From: Gracilimonas tropica DSM 19535
Lineage (GTDB): Bacteria; Bacteroidota; Rhodothermia; Balneolales; Balneolaceae
NCBI RefSeq assembly: GCF_000375425.1
Contig: NZ_AQXG01000005.1
Coordinates: 160,960-224,959 of the forward strand
Direction of reading: 5' to 3'
Length of the DNA: 64,000 bases
Below, in pieces: positions 1 to 9,269 of this stretch. The translations under genes were made by a program, and so were the position numbers. Each line of letters starts with the position of its first letter. The stretch's first letter is position 1. The notes below the pieces were generated by a model. It did not search any database, was not told the DNA's origin, and saw only the letters and a program-made list of their open reading frames with translations.

Positions 1-1
1 C

Positions 2-592
2 GGAGCCGGTTTAGGAGGAGGAAGCAGTAATGCCGCCACTACACTCCGCATGATGAACAAGGTCGCCAATCTCGGTTTATCTCAGGAAGATCTTTTGAGA
101 CTTGGGAAACAACTGGGTGCAGACGTCCCCTTTTTTATTAAAGGGGTGCCGGGATTTGCGACAGGTTTGGGAGATGAGATCGAGCCTCTCGACCTTCAAC
201 CCGATGCATGGATGGTAACGGTTTATCCAAATATGGAAAGTAGTACAGCCGAGGCCTATCAGTTTTGTGAGCCGAATCCTGAACCGGATTTTTCCCTCAA
301 AAATGTGTTGCTGGATGAAGCCCCCGAGGAATGGCGATATCTGTTAATGAATGACCTGGAAAAGGCTGTTTTTCCACGACATCATTTGGTTGGAAACCTG
401 AAGGATCAATTCTATGAATTTGGGGCTGAGTATGCCAGTATGAGTGGAAGCGGTTCCAGCGTTTTTGGGATTTTTGAACAGGATTTTGTTGCAATTAATG
501 CGTATGAGTCGTTTCATAAGCTCGGATTTCCGGCTAACCTGACCAGGCCAAAATTCAAGCCGGATCAAGGAATTTATTTAAAAGAAGGGTGA
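2..592 (+). CDS. ispE: 4-diphosphocytidyl-2-C-methyl-D-erythritol kinase, 5'-truncated
   Basis: This is the C-terminal two thirds of IspE, the GHMP-family kinase that phosphorylates CDP-methylerythritol with ATP in the MEP isoprenoid pathway. The frame is open from base 2 and begins inside the ATP-binding glycine loop (GAGLGGGSSNAA), so the true start lies before the window. Downstream are the IspE-type GADVPFF segment and a late Gly/Ser-rich motif (SMSGSGSSVFG), which is the third GHMP motif. The stop is at 590-592. The MEP-pathway gene dxs is also in this window, near 55 kb. Identification rests on motifs and their order; confidence is high. Confidence 0.93.
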   Translation, partial: GAGLGGGSSNAATTLRMMNKVANLGLSQEDLLRLGKQLGADVPFFIKGVPGFATGLGDEIEPLDLQPDAWMVTVYPNMESSTAEAYQFCEPNPEPDFSLKNVLLDEAPEEWRYLLMNDLEKAVFPRHHLVGNLKDQFYEFGAEYASMSGSGSSVFGIFEQDFVAINAYESFHKLGFPANLTRPKFKPDQGIYLKEG

Positions 593-746
593 TAGGTGAT
601 ATCGTGAATTATAAGATTTCAAGATCAACTTCAGGTTTCCGTTTGTACGGAGTTGATTGATTACAGTACCGGATTTTGTAAATCCTGACGAACTACATCA
701 CTAAGTCACCCTCCACCATATCACAATATTATTAGAAATTTGATTT

Positions 747-3224
747 ATGAGTAAGAAGAAAGCAACGAATGTGAACACCCGATCTGGTATGGATAAAGAT
801 TCACTTCGGGAAGACATTAAATTGCACCTGCGCCACACGCTCGCTAAAGATGAGTATTCAACTACCGATTGGGACAAATACAAAAGCGTGACGCTAACCA
901 TCATGGATCGTTTGAACGATCATATGCTTAAAACCCAACAGCATTATTATAAGACCAATGCAAAGCGGGTGTACTATTTGTCCATGGAGTATCTGATCGG
1001 CCGGCTTTTGGATAATATGCTGGTGAACCTGAATGTGCGTGACCTGGTGGCTGAAGCATTGGGTGACCTTGATCTCTCCTACGAAGACATCCGCGATCAG
1101 GAATGGGATGCCGGGCTTGGAAACGGTGGTTTAGGCCGCCTTGCTGCATGTTTTTTGGATTCTATGGCAACGTTAGGTATTCCAGCAATAGGCCACGGAA
1201 TTCGTTACGATTATGGAATTTTCTATCAAAAAATTCAGAATGGTTACCAGGTAGAACGACCCGATCTGTGGTTGAAATATGGAAACCCCTGGGATCTGGT
1301 GCGCCCTAAAGTTCAGTACCCCGTAGAATTTTATGGAAATCAGGCTGTGGTAAATGGAAGTAATGGCGATACCCGCTACACCTGGGAAAATACACACCGA
1401 GTAAAAGCGGTGGCCTACGATACGCCTATTCCGGGCTATGACAATGGCATTGTGAATTACCTGCGATTGTGGAAAGCGGAATCTTCGTCAGCTATTGATC
1501 TTAAAAGCTTTAATCAGGGTCAATACATAGATGCCGTTCGCGATAACCAGCTTGAGCAGAATATTTCGCGTGTTCTATATCCGAACGATAAGGTTTTTGT
1601 AGGGCAGGAATTGCGATTGAAACAAGAATATTTCCTGGTATCGGCGTCCATGCAGGATATTATCCGGCGCTTTAAAAAGCAGACCGACGACTTCACTATG
1701 TTCCCCGAAAAAGTATCCATTCAGTGCAACGATACGCACCCAAATCTGGCAATTCCGGAATTGATGCGCCACTTGCTGGATGAAGAACATATGGATTGGG
1801 ATAAAGCCTGGGACATCACGGTGAATTCAATGGCGTACACCAATCATACCTTACTGCCGGAGGCATTGGAAAAATGGCCGGTTTCTTTGGTTCGAAACCT
1901 GCTTCCGCGCCACCTGAACATCATCTACGAAATTAACCGCCGCTTTTTGGATAAGGTGAAAGTGGAATTAGGTGACGATAAAAACCGCCTGAATCGCATG
2001 AGTATTGTGGGTGAAGGCGAACATCCCGTAGTGCACATGGCGCATTTGGGAATTGTGGGAGCCAAAAAAGTTAATGGCGTAGCAGCCATGCATTCCCGAT
2101 TGCTGAAAGAGTCTATGTTTAAGGATTTTGCGGAACTGTATCCTGATAAATTCACCAACAAGACCAACGGAATTACTCCGCGAAGATGGCTGAAGCAGTG
2201 TAATCCTGCGCTTTCGGATCTCATTTCTGATAAGATCGGGGACGATTGGATCACGGATCTGGATGAGTTGAAGAAGATCAACAAATACGCAGAAGACAAA
2301 AAATTCCGCAAGCAGTTTACTGAGATCAAGCTGGAGAACAAAAAGCATTTGGCGGAATACATCAAAGAGAACAATGACCTGGATGTAGATCCGAACTCCA
2401 TGTTCGATATTCAGATCAAACGGATTCACGAGTACAAACGTCAGCTAATGGCGGCACTGCATGTGATCACGCTGTACAATCGGCTTAAAGAAAACCCTGA
2501 TCTGGACATCACCCCAAGGACTGTGATATTTGCAGGAAAGGCCGCTCCGGGCTATACCATGGCCAAGCTGCACATCAAACTGATCAACAGTATTGCCGAC
2601 GTGGTGAATAACGATCCGCAGGTAAGCGACAAGCTGAAGTGCGTTTTCCTTCAAAATTACAGTGTGACGCTGGCCGAGAAATTGATTCCCGCTGCGAACC
2701 TCTCTGAGCAGATTTCAACCGCGGGAATGGAAGCATCCGGAACCGGAAATATGAAGTTTGCTTTGAACGGCGCACTCACTATCGGAACGCTGGATGGGGC
2801 CAATGTTGAGATCAAAGAAGAAGTAGGAGATGAAAACATTTTCATTTTTGGGCTGGAAGAAGAAGAAGTCGATCAGTTGCGCAGAGAAGGTTACAATCCC
2901 TGGGATTACTACAATGCCAACAAGGAACTGAAGAAAGCGGTGGATCAGATCCGCGATGGCTTCTTTAGTGATGGCAATAAAGAGTTATTCCAGCCGATCA
3001 TCAACGCACTGCTACATGAAGGCGATTACTTTATGGTGCTGGCGGATTACGAAGCGTATGTGAACAAACAGGACGAAGTTTCCGAGGCCTTCAAAGATCA
3101 GGATGAATGGAACCGTAAGGCGATCTTGAATACCGCCAACATCGGAAAATTCTCCAGCGACCGAACCATTAATGACTACAATGATGAGATCTGGCAAGCG
3201 CCAAAGGTGAGTTTGAAAGATTAA
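747..3224 (+). CDS. glgP: Glycogen/maltodextrin phosphorylase
   Basis: An 825-residue glycosyltransferase family 35 enzyme that releases glucose-1-phosphate from alpha-1,4-glucans in the cytoplasm, using pyridoxal phosphate. Length is typical. The PLP-binding signature is complete (EASGTGNMKFALNG), placing the cofactor lysine at about residue 670, and the N-terminal GLGNGGLGRLAACF substrate segment is intact. The ATG at 747 follows a 154-base gap after ispE without a clear Shine-Dalgarno sequence, which is common in this lineage. No other glycogen genes are nearby, so it appears to stand alone. The 3' end abuts the oppositely oriented lipoprotein gene. Confidence 0.97.
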   Translation: MSKKKATNVNTRSGMDKDSLREDIKLHLRHTLAKDEYSTTDWDKYKSVTLTIMDRLNDHMLKTQQHYYKTNAKRVYYLSMEYLIGRLLDNMLVNLNVRDLVAEALGDLDLSYEDIRDQEWDAGLGNGGLGRLAACFLDSMATLGIPAIGHGIRYDYGIFYQKIQNGYQVERPDLWLKYGNPWDLVRPKVQYPVEFYGNQAVVNGSNGDTRYTWENTHRVKAVAYDTPIPGYDNGIVNYLRLWKAESSSAIDLKSFNQGQYIDAVRDNQLEQNISRVLYPNDKVFVGQELRLKQEYFLVSASMQDIIRRFKKQTDDFTMFPEKVSIQCNDTHPNLAIPELMRHLLDEEHMDWDKAWDITVNSMAYTNHTLLPEALEKWPVSLVRNLLPRHLNIIYEINRRFLDKVKVELGDDKNRLNRMSIVGEGEHPVVHMAHLGIVGAKKVNGVAAMHSRLLKESMFKDFAELYPDKFTNKTNGITPRRWLKQCNPALSDLISDKIGDDWITDLDELKKINKYAEDKKFRKQFTEIKLENKKHLAEYIKENNDLDVDPNSMFDIQIKRIHEYKRQLMAALHVITLYNRLKENPDLDITPRTVIFAGKAAPGYTMAKLHIKLINSIADVVNNDPQVSDKLKCVFLQNYSVTLAEKLIPAANLSEQISTAGMEASGTGNMKFALNGALTIGTLDGANVEIKEEVGDENIFIFGLEEEEVDQLRREGYNPWDYYNANKELKKAVDQIRDGFFSDGNKELFQPIINALLHEGDYFMVLADYEAYVNKQDEVSEAFKDQDEWNRKAILNTANIGKFSSDRTINDYNDEIWQAPKVSLKD

Positions 3225-3244
3225 TTCTATTCGTAAATAGAATT
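3223..3244. terminator. Hairpin between convergent genes, possible bidirectional terminator
   Basis: A perfect 9-bp inverted repeat (AATTCTATT, 4-base loop CGTA, AATAGAATT) overlaps the stop codons of glgP and the convergent lipoprotein gene. It is AT-rich with no clean T tract, so termination is a guess from position; it may instead stabilise 3' ends. Confidence 0.35.
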
Positions 3245-4324
3245 ATCAACTGAAATTATCTGATATTGAGAGGCTAACCACTCGTTGGCCTCTTTTTTAT
3301 TGTCTATTTTTTCAGGACTGACTTGCTGAATAAAATTAAAAGCAAGTTCACTCTTTTTCTTTAGATGAGCATTCAAGTAGTCCATCAATAATGGAGAACT
3401 GGGATTTAAAATATATTGGCTATTATTTGAATCTGAATAGTGTTTCACCAAAATTTTTAATAGTTCATCATAATTCCAGACCGATACTCCGCTTATGATA
3501 TTTTTGATGTCATGACGATAAAGATTCCATTTAACATCTTCCCGAATTTTTAATGTTTCCCGAAGAATGTACGTGGAATACGTTTTAAGAGAATGGTCAT
3601 TATAATTGAATTGATCGAAAATAAGAGCTAAGTCATCATCGGTTGGTTTGTTACGCATCATGATTAGAAGCGCCCAATATCGGTTTACACGGTTTCCATC
3701 TGATTGGAGGGTTTTTCGAGCCTGAGGTAAAGCCTCATTCATGTCAAGACTATTGACGTGGGTCAAGAGTCCATCAGTAAACTCTTTTTCTTCAGCGGAA
3801 GCAAACTGATTGTAAATCAATTTCATTTTCATGGAAAGTTTGTTGCCATCCGTTCTGAGAAACTGCAGAAAAAAACTTAGCGCTATTTTGTTAGAAAAAT
3901 TGTTCAGGTCTTTTCCGTCAATATTCCAGTCTGTATTTGTTTCCAGAGAGTCAGAGGGAAATTCCTTTTCGGTGATTCCATAATTTTTTTTAGACTCAAT
4001 AATTGTTATAAAGCTATAGTTGGGATTTACATACTGCGGGGAAACATATTCAAATCCAAGATCCCTTTTCATAACGGAACTACAGGCATGTAAAGCTTTA
4101 TTACCAGTTATCGTTTCTATTTGTTTTGCCCGCATTGAATCCACAATTTGTTCAGCGGTGAACTTTTTTAATCCAATGAATTCAAAATAGTTATCCGGAG
4201 ATACTTCAACGAGATTCTCATTATTTATGACATCCGATTCACTTACAGAAACAGCTTTTGGTTGAAGTAATGCGCAGCCTGAAAGACAAAATAAAAGAAT
4301 AGAAATCAAGCATATATTTTTCAT
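3227..4324 (-). CDS. Lipoprotein of unknown function
   Basis: About 365 residues. The ATG at 4324 is preferred over upstream in-frame starts (4348, 4381) because it is preceded by a GGGG stretch and gives a clean lipoprotein signal: MKNICLISILLFCLSGC, with lipobox LSGC. After the lipidated Cys the protein is hydrophilic, mixed alpha/beta and unrecognised. The middle contains a segment resembling HEAT- or TPR-like helical repeats (leucine-rich, around residues 190-300), but I cannot assign a family. It is transcribed convergently with glgP, with only 2 bases between stop codons, and divergently from the MscS channel. Role unknown; probably periplasm-facing. Confidence 0.7.
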   Translation of the reverse strand: MKNICLISILLFCLSGCALLQPKAVSVSESDVINNENLVEVSPDNYFEFIGLKKFTAEQIVDSMRAKQIETITGNKALHACSSVMKRDLGFEYVSPQYVNPNYSFITIIESKKNYGITEKEFPSDSLETNTDWNIDGKDLNNFSNKIALSFFLQFLRTDGNKLSMKMKLIYNQFASAEEKEFTDGLLTHVNSLDMNEALPQARKTLQSDGNRVNRYWALLIMMRNKPTDDDLALIFDQFNYNDHSLKTYSTYILRETLKIREDVKWNLYRHDIKNIISGVSVWNYDELLKILVKHYSDSNNSQYILNPSSPLLMDYLNAHLKKKSELAFNFIQQVSPEKIDNKKEANEWLASQYQIISVDNSIYE

Positions 4325-4522
4325 TGTCCCCGATAAATAATTGTTCATAAGAGATATAATGAAAATAAAATAAAAACACAATCCAGGTTAGTTTCCGTTA
4401 TGGTTATTCACGCCCTGAGTTGGAACAAATTTTGAGTGAACGCCTAAACAGAATCCTCTTTTACTTTTTGATGATTAACCAAGCAACGTTATTTTCTCAG
4501 CGTTCAACCTTAATAACGTATC

Positions 4523-5563
4523 ATGCAATTACCAACGGCGCAAACCGCAAAGATTGATTCACTCGCTCCCGACAGCGGGATTATTCAGACGGATACCGTA
4601 AACATTCCGAATCCGTCGGATTATTCTATCTCAGAAGCGTTTATTTATATTTGGGATCTCTTACAGGTTCAGTTATTTACCATTCAGAATACACCGGTTA
4701 CATTTCTTAAGCTGATCATTTTCCTGTTGCTGCTGATAGGATTCTCCCTTTTGTCCTCTTTCGTAAAACGGATGTTAAATAATCGCATTCTGCCCAAATT
4801 TGTTAGAGACAGTGGGCTACGGTATACCCTATCAAGAATGTCACAATACCTGGTTGTAGTCATTGGTGTCTTTATTTCCTTTCAGTTCCTGGGTATCAAC
4901 ATGACCGGTTTAGCGGTGATCTTTGGTTTTCTCTCCGTTGGTATTGGTTTTGGCCTTCAAAACATTACCTCCAATTTTATTTCCGGGTTGATCGTGCTTT
5001 TTGAGCGTCCAATTAGCGTGGGTGATCGGGTTTCCGTGAATAATGTGGAAGGCGATATTCAGGAGATCAATATCAGGTCTACCAAGGTGAGGACTTTGGA
5101 TAATATTTCCATCATTGTACCGAATTCCGAGTTTGTGTCAAAAGACGTAATCAACTTTTCGCATGGCGATCCCACCTATCGTTTAAGCGTGAATGTCGGC
5201 GTTTCCTACTCTTCAGATCTCGACAAGGTACTGAAAGCATTGAACGAAGTAGCAGAAGAAAGTGATGACGTGATGGATAATCCCAAACATGATGTACAAC
5301 TTCGCAATTTTGGGGACTCTGCCTGGGATATGAAATTGTTTGTATGGATCCCGGATGTGAAGAAAAGATACGATGTATTGAATAAACTAAACCAATCCAT
5401 CGTTCGTAAGTTTGCTGAGTATGACATTGAGATTCCATTCCCGCAACGGGATCTTCACGTACGCTCCGGCTTCAACGGTGATAAGGATGAAGGTGAAGAA
5501 GTGAAACATGGCTCAGAGGATTCAAAAACTTCTGCTGAGAAGAAGGAGAATGCTGATGAATAG
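4523..5563 (+). CDS. Small-conductance mechanosensitive channel, MscS family
   Basis: A 346-residue inner-membrane channel that opens under membrane tension to protect against hypo-osmotic shock. Three hydrophobic segments (about residues 60-80, 95-115 and 120-150) lead into the Gly/Ala-rich pore helix (SVGIGFGLQNITSNFISG), followed by the MscS beta domain (ERPISVGDRVSV, then the NSEFVS loop). The C-terminal tail of about 35 residues is highly charged, Glu/Lys-rich and probably disordered. The N-terminal 40 residues are polar and precede TM1, without an obvious signal peptide. It is convergent with the TonB-like gene (43 bases between stops). Confidence 0.93.
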   Translation: MQLPTAQTAKIDSLAPDSGIIQTDTVNIPNPSDYSISEAFIYIWDLLQVQLFTIQNTPVTFLKLIIFLLLLIGFSLLSSFVKRMLNNRILPKFVRDSGLRYTLSRMSQYLVVVIGVFISFQFLGINMTGLAVIFGFLSVGIGFGLQNITSNFISGLIVLFERPISVGDRVSVNNVEGDIQEINIRSTKVRTLDNISIIVPNSEFVSKDVINFSHGDPTYRLSVNVGVSYSSDLDKVLKALNEVAEESDDVMDNPKHDVQLRNFGDSAWDMKLFVWIPDVKKRYDVLNKLNQSIVRKFAEYDIEIPFPQRDLHVRSGFNGDKDEGEEVKHGSEDSKTSAEKKENADE

Positions 5564-5606
5564 GAGATTTGTTCCACCGGCCTAACGACCGGGGCAATTC
5601 ATCTAT

Positions 5607-6428
5607 TTAATCAAACACAAAGCGGAAGGTGATGGTACCCCATTGTGCTTCTTGGGGAACGCCGCTTGGAAGTCTTGAAAAGCGCCATGTGCGAAGGGTC
5701 GTCATAACTTCGCGTTCCAGCTCCGGGTTCATTTTCTTTAGAGGAATTACACGTCCCACGGTTCCATCCGGTCGGACTTCAAAGCGAACCGTAATAACCG
5801 CTTCGGTATTTGCTGAGTTTTCAGGGAGCGGTTGAACCATGGGCGAGCGGTCTATATCACCCTCCCACTTCAGTTCATAAGGTGATTTCTTTTCTTCATT
5901 ATTGCCAATGCCCTGATCTGAATTCATGTCGCCGCGAGCCCCGTCCACATCGCCGCTTTCATCGGCTCCTTCGGTAACGGTCTCATTTTCTTGAGCCACC
6001 GGGGGAATTTCAACTTCTTCTTCCTGGGGTTCGGGTTCTTGCTGAGAGGGATCAATTTTGTCGGTTTCAGGAGTACTTACGGGATCTTCCTTAACATCTT
6101 CGGTTTGATCAGCAAGGTCAACAGGTTTGGTTTCTTCCTGAATTTCTTGCTGTGGAGTGGTTTCCGGTTCAGGAGCCTCTTCTACCGGTTCTTCGGGCTC
6201 AGTCTCGGATGGGTTTGGCCGCTGGGTGACTTCTTCATTCTTAACTTCCGAGAACTCCGCAAGCTGGCCGGTTTGAAATTCACCAAACTCCACTTCAATG
6301 TATGAAGGACGTGCAGTTTGGTTCATATCGAGCGTATAAAGCAAAGAAAAGATCAAAATAGCCACATTTATCCCTATAGATATATACAGTGCTTTTCGAT
6401 CGGTATCAGTGAAGGTATATTTTGCCAT
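5607..6428 (-). CDS. TonB-family energy transducer
   Basis: A 273-residue protein that would carry proton-motive-force energy from an ExbB/ExbD motor across the periplasm. An N-terminal anchor helix lies at about residues 13-32. A long Pro/Glu-rich linker (about 60-175, with EPEEPVEEAPEPE-like stretches) spans the periplasm. The C-terminal domain (about 190-273) has the TonB-family pattern: V.FEVRPDGTVGRV followed by LRTWRFSRLP. It is the last gene of the minus-strand operon, starting 4 bases after exbD. Because the operon also encodes HU/SPOR proteins, a TolA-like role in envelope constriction is an alternative to nutrient uptake (inference). Confidence 0.88.
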   Translation of the reverse strand: MAKYTFTDTDRKALYISIGINVAILIFSLLYTLDMNQTARPSYIEVEFGEFQTGQLAEFSEVKNEEVTQRPNPSETEPEEPVEEAPEPETTPQQEIQEETKPVDLADQTEDVKEDPVSTPETDKIDPSQQEPEPQEEEVEIPPVAQENETVTEGADESGDVDGARGDMNSDQGIGNNEEKKSPYELKWEGDIDRSPMVQPLPENSANTEAVITVRFEVRPDGTVGRVIPLKKMNPELEREVMTTLRTWRFSRLPSGVPQEAQWGTITFRFVFD

Positions 6429-6432
6429 GTGG

Positions 6433-6846
6433 CTAAGAGCCCTGCTCGGTGGCCATGATTATTTTGAGATTCAATGCTTTGCTGACATTCATCACGCGGA
6501 CGGCATCATCTACTTTGGCGTCTTTGTCAGCCCTTAATACAACGGTACCGTCCGGTTTATTATTTCGGGCATTTCGGATCGCAGAAGCGAGGGAGCCTCG
6601 TGCGGTCAATTCACCATCTACATAAAACTCACCTTCTTTAGTTACCGCAACAGAGATGAATTGAGATTCAGTGGCAGCACTACTTTCAGCTTTGGGTACT
6701 TCAACCCTGATTCCAAAATCAGTAACAAAAGAAGAAGTTAACAAGAAGAAGATGAGTAAAAGCAATACGATATCTGTCAGTGAAGACTGAGAAAACAAGG
6801 ACAGAGGCGGGAGGCTTTTATCTCCTTTTCTAAAATCGCGTGCCAT
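6433..6846 (-). CDS. ExbD/TolR-family biopolymer transport protein
   Basis: 137 residues, the usual size for ExbD/TolR. One transmembrane helix follows a short basic N-terminus. The helix carries the conserved motor aspartate in SSLTDIVLLLLIFF, the residue protonated during energy transduction. A periplasmic domain follows, with the family pattern DGTVVLRADKDAKVDDAVRVM. It sits 2 bases downstream of exbB and 4 bases upstream of the tonB-like gene, so the three are translated as a unit. Confidence is high for the family. TolR versus ExbD cannot be decided from sequence alone. Confidence 0.95.
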   Translation of the reverse strand: MARDFRKGDKSLPPLSLFSQSSLTDIVLLLLIFFLLTSSFVTDFGIRVEVPKAESSAATESQFISVAVTKEGEFYVDGELTARGSLASAIRNARNNKPDGTVVLRADKDAKVDDAVRVMNVSKALNLKIIMATEQGS

Positions 6847-6848
6847 AA

Positions 6849-7556
6849 TTAATTTTGATCTTTTTTAGCAGGAGATTGAAGCAGGTCAAGGAAATCAGCA
6901 GAGGCGTTTTCCAGCTCAAAAATGGATCGATTGATCTTGCCTAACAGAAAGTTATAAAAACCGTAAGCGATCAGTCCCACGATCAGGCCTGCGGCAGTAG
7001 TGATCAAGGCTTCCCAGATACCACCGGCAAGAGCACTTGGGTTAACGTTCCCCTGCAGCGACTGTATATCCATGAAGGCTTCGATCATACCGGTTACCGT
7101 TCCGGTGAATCCTAAAAGAGGAGCGACACCGGCAATCGTTGCCAGCCAATTCATGCGTTTTTCAAGAAAAAAGATCTCCTTCTTCCCGGCATTATCAATG
7201 GCGTCCTCAATATCCCGGATGGGGCGGCCTAATCGTTTGATACCGGCCTTGATAATACGTGATATCGGTTTGTCAAATTCATCACAATAACTCATGGCAT
7301 TGGAAGCCCCTCCCTTACCTGACTTGAGCATGTTCTCAATGGTTGGAAGAAATTTATCCGGATCAACATGCGACCTGTTTACGGCAAGCCACCTTTCTGC
7401 GATCACATAACAGGCGATTCCAAATAAAAGGAAGATCGGTATCATCAGGATCCCCCCTTCAACTAAAAGGTCAAAAAAGGTAGTGGCTTCCTCCTGCATG
7501 GTCATAAGGGAGTCTTGAGCCACGGTGTCTTGCAAAAGAATGAGCAATGCTTGCAT
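6849..7556 (-). CDS. ExbB/TolQ/MotA-family proton channel protein
   Basis: A 235-residue inner-membrane protein, the proton-conducting partner of ExbD. TM1 is near residues 32-55 after a short acidic N-terminus. A cytoplasmic loop with basic and Gly-rich patches follows. The MotA/ExbB domain (about 120-215) contains the family pattern ATIAGVAPLLGFTGTVTGM and a second Gly-rich helix pair (TTAAGLIVGLIAYGFYN). The start is 15 bases after the HU-SPOR gene stop, within one minus-strand operon. Confidence 0.95.
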   Translation of the reverse strand: MQALLILLQDTVAQDSLMTMQEEATTFFDLLVEGGILMIPIFLLFGIACYVIAERWLAVNRSHVDPDKFLPTIENMLKSGKGGASNAMSYCDEFDKPISRIIKAGIKRLGRPIRDIEDAIDNAGKKEIFFLEKRMNWLATIAGVAPLLGFTGTVTGMIEAFMDIQSLQGNVNPSALAGGIWEALITTAAGLIVGLIAYGFYNFLLGKINRSIFELENASADFLDLLQSPAKKDQN

Positions 7557-7571
7557 GTAGATGATAGTTCT

Positions 7572-9266
7572 TTATTGAATTTTGGTTATGAAATAATTTT
7601 CGGAATAAGGGGATTCCAGGTTCTCAGCTGCAAGTGCCGCTGACCTCAACGATTCAAACTGCCCTAAACTTACGCGCCAAAGCTGTCCATATTGTTGAGA
7701 GGCTACACTTGCCAATAACGATCGGTAACCTGCCTGAGCTAATTCCTGCTGTTTAGCGCGCGCGCTGCTTTCGCTACTTAACGAAAAAACAACAATGGTG
7801 TATCCGTTGTTAGCGGTATTAACAGGCTGTCCCATAAGTCCATATGTCGGCTGACCGGAAGGACTCTGTTGTGGTTGTGTAACTTCAGGCTCGGAAGGTT
7901 GTTCCGCCACGGAAGATTCGGGTTCCTGAGCAGGTGCCTGCTGCTGTTCCTGTGCCGGAGTTGGATTCTCTTGTGGTTGAGACTGTTTAGGTTGTGAAGC
8001 AGCAGGCGTTGAAGCTACCTGAGATTGCGGGGTAACGCCGGGAATATCTATAATTCCAAAATACCCCAATCCATAAGAACCCCCCGCCAACACGATAATG
8101 ATCAGCAATATCCAAAGCATGACCGGAGGGCTTTGAGCCGGTGTTAAATCTTTTGTTTTGGGAGGTGTTGACTTAGAGCTTTCTTTGGATTTTTTATCCT
8201 CTTTTACTTCTTTCTTAGCTCCTTCCGAACTGATATTCTTGATCACCGGAACGACTTCGTCTTTTGGCTTTTCTTTATTCTTGGTTTTATTGGGGATGAC
8301 TTCTTCCTCCTCATCCTCTTCACCTGCTAACGATTCAAAAGGATCCGGATCGTCTTTAGCCTCATGATCTTCGTTGTCTGATTGAGGATCATTTTGCAGA
8401 ACTTCAGCCACGTTTTCCTCTTCCTCGAGATCTTCGTCATCATCATCCCCAAAAATGGAGCTTAAATCATCGTCAACAGGTTCCGGATCAACGTCATCGG
8501 ATAGCTGTTTACTAAGTGCCGAAGCGAGGTCATCGCTGTCTTCACTTTCCTCCTCGGTTTCTTCAAATAAGGAATCGAAAGGGTTTTCTTCTTCTTCTTC
8601 GGTATCGTTCTCATTCATCGGTTCCTGTTCACCCAACAAGCCTGAGAACGTGCGCTCGGCCGTATCATCTTTATAAGTGTCAATTCCCCATTTATCAGGA
8701 CCGGGTTTTGGAAGGGTGTCATCTTCAGGGTCCTCTGCCGAGAGCTCTTGTTCATCTTCTGCTTCTTCCCTGAAATCCATGCCTGCTATTTCAAAAGGAT
8801 CTTCAAATTCATCGCTTTCAATGGTATCCTCGTCAGGGGCGTCTTCGTTGGTAGCATCAGCAGTATCAAGCTCAAAAGCCGGAGTCAGCTCATCGTCCTG
8901 CTCCTCTTCATCAGGATTACCCAGCAAGCCACTGAATGGGTCTTCCTCAGCTACAGGCTCTGATATTTCTTCTTCTTGCTCATCAGGTTCTTCCGGTTCC
9001 CCGGCTGAAGCTTCATCCATCTCGATCGGCTCCATTCCGGCGTACTTATAGTTGATCTCGGTAGCCAGGTCGTCATTGGGAATAAAAATAATGTTATTCC
9101 CAAATCCGCTGAACACTCCGAAGCCGTCAACTTCATACGCATCACCTTCAGAAATGGCCTCTTTGATCTCATCAATAAGTTTAGAAAGCCGTTCTTCAAC
9201 AGAATCGGGTTCCTGTCCTAAAGCGTCGGCAAGTAATTCTACTAATTTTGAATGATCGATATGCAT
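7572..9266 (-). CDS. HU-like domain / transmembrane / SPOR-domain protein
   Basis: 564 residues. Residues 1-80 form an HU/IHF-like domain (YEVDGFGVFSGFGNNIIFIPND). This resembles the bacterial HU-CCDC81 clade described in Bacteroidetes, which is fused to membrane and SPOR modules. Residues 85-345 are extremely acidic and low-complexity, and 345-380 are Lys-rich. A single TM helix lies at about 381-403. A Gln/Pro/Ser-rich periplasmic linker leads to a C-terminal SPOR domain (about 487-564; YTIVVFSLSS, LWRVSLGQF) that binds denuded septal peptidoglycan. The topology is cytoplasmic HU and periplasmic SPOR, so it could tether DNA or a DNA-like partner to division sites (inference). It lies 3 bases downstream of a minimal HU gene. 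Confidence 0.85.
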   Translation of the reverse strand: MHIDHSKLVELLADALGQEPDSVEERLSKLIDEIKEAISEGDAYEVDGFGVFSGFGNNIIFIPNDDLATEINYKYAGMEPIEMDEASAGEPEEPDEQEEEISEPVAEEDPFSGLLGNPDEEEQDDELTPAFELDTADATNEDAPDEDTIESDEFEDPFEIAGMDFREEAEDEQELSAEDPEDDTLPKPGPDKWGIDTYKDDTAERTFSGLLGEQEPMNENDTEEEEENPFDSLFEETEEESEDSDDLASALSKQLSDDVDPEPVDDDLSSIFGDDDDEDLEEEENVAEVLQNDPQSDNEDHEAKDDPDPFESLAGEEDEEEEVIPNKTKNKEKPKDEVVPVIKNISSEGAKKEVKEDKKSKESSKSTPPKTKDLTPAQSPPVMLWILLIIIVLAGGSYGLGYFGIIDIPGVTPQSQVASTPAASQPKQSQPQENPTPAQEQQQAPAQEPESSVAEQPSEPEVTQPQQSPSGQPTYGLMGQPVNTANNGYTIVVFSLSSESSARAKQQELAQAGYRSLLASVASQQYGQLWRVSLGQFESLRSAALAAENLESPYSENYFITKIQ

Positions 9267-9269
9267 TGC

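Noticed and set aside
640-715. tRNA-like stretch with GGATTTTGTAAATCC
   Set aside because: Only an anticodon-like stem; D and T arms and acceptor cannot be formed.
1925-2429. Minus-strand frames of about 150 codons
   Set aside because: Antisense to glgP; no ribosome site and no recognisable protein.
4369-4553. Open plus-strand stretch upstream of the MscS gene (starts QVSFRYGYSRPELEQ)
   Set aside because: Lies in a divergent promoter region, has no start codon with a ribosome site, and resembles no family.
5566-5606. CCGG-containing hairpin between the MscS and TonB-like stops
   Set aside because: Only 4 bp of stem and no T tract.
8677-9051. Plus-strand open frame of 124 codons
   Set aside because: Antisense to the acidic HU-SPOR linker; its Ser-rich product is the mirror of Glu/Asp codons and has no domain.
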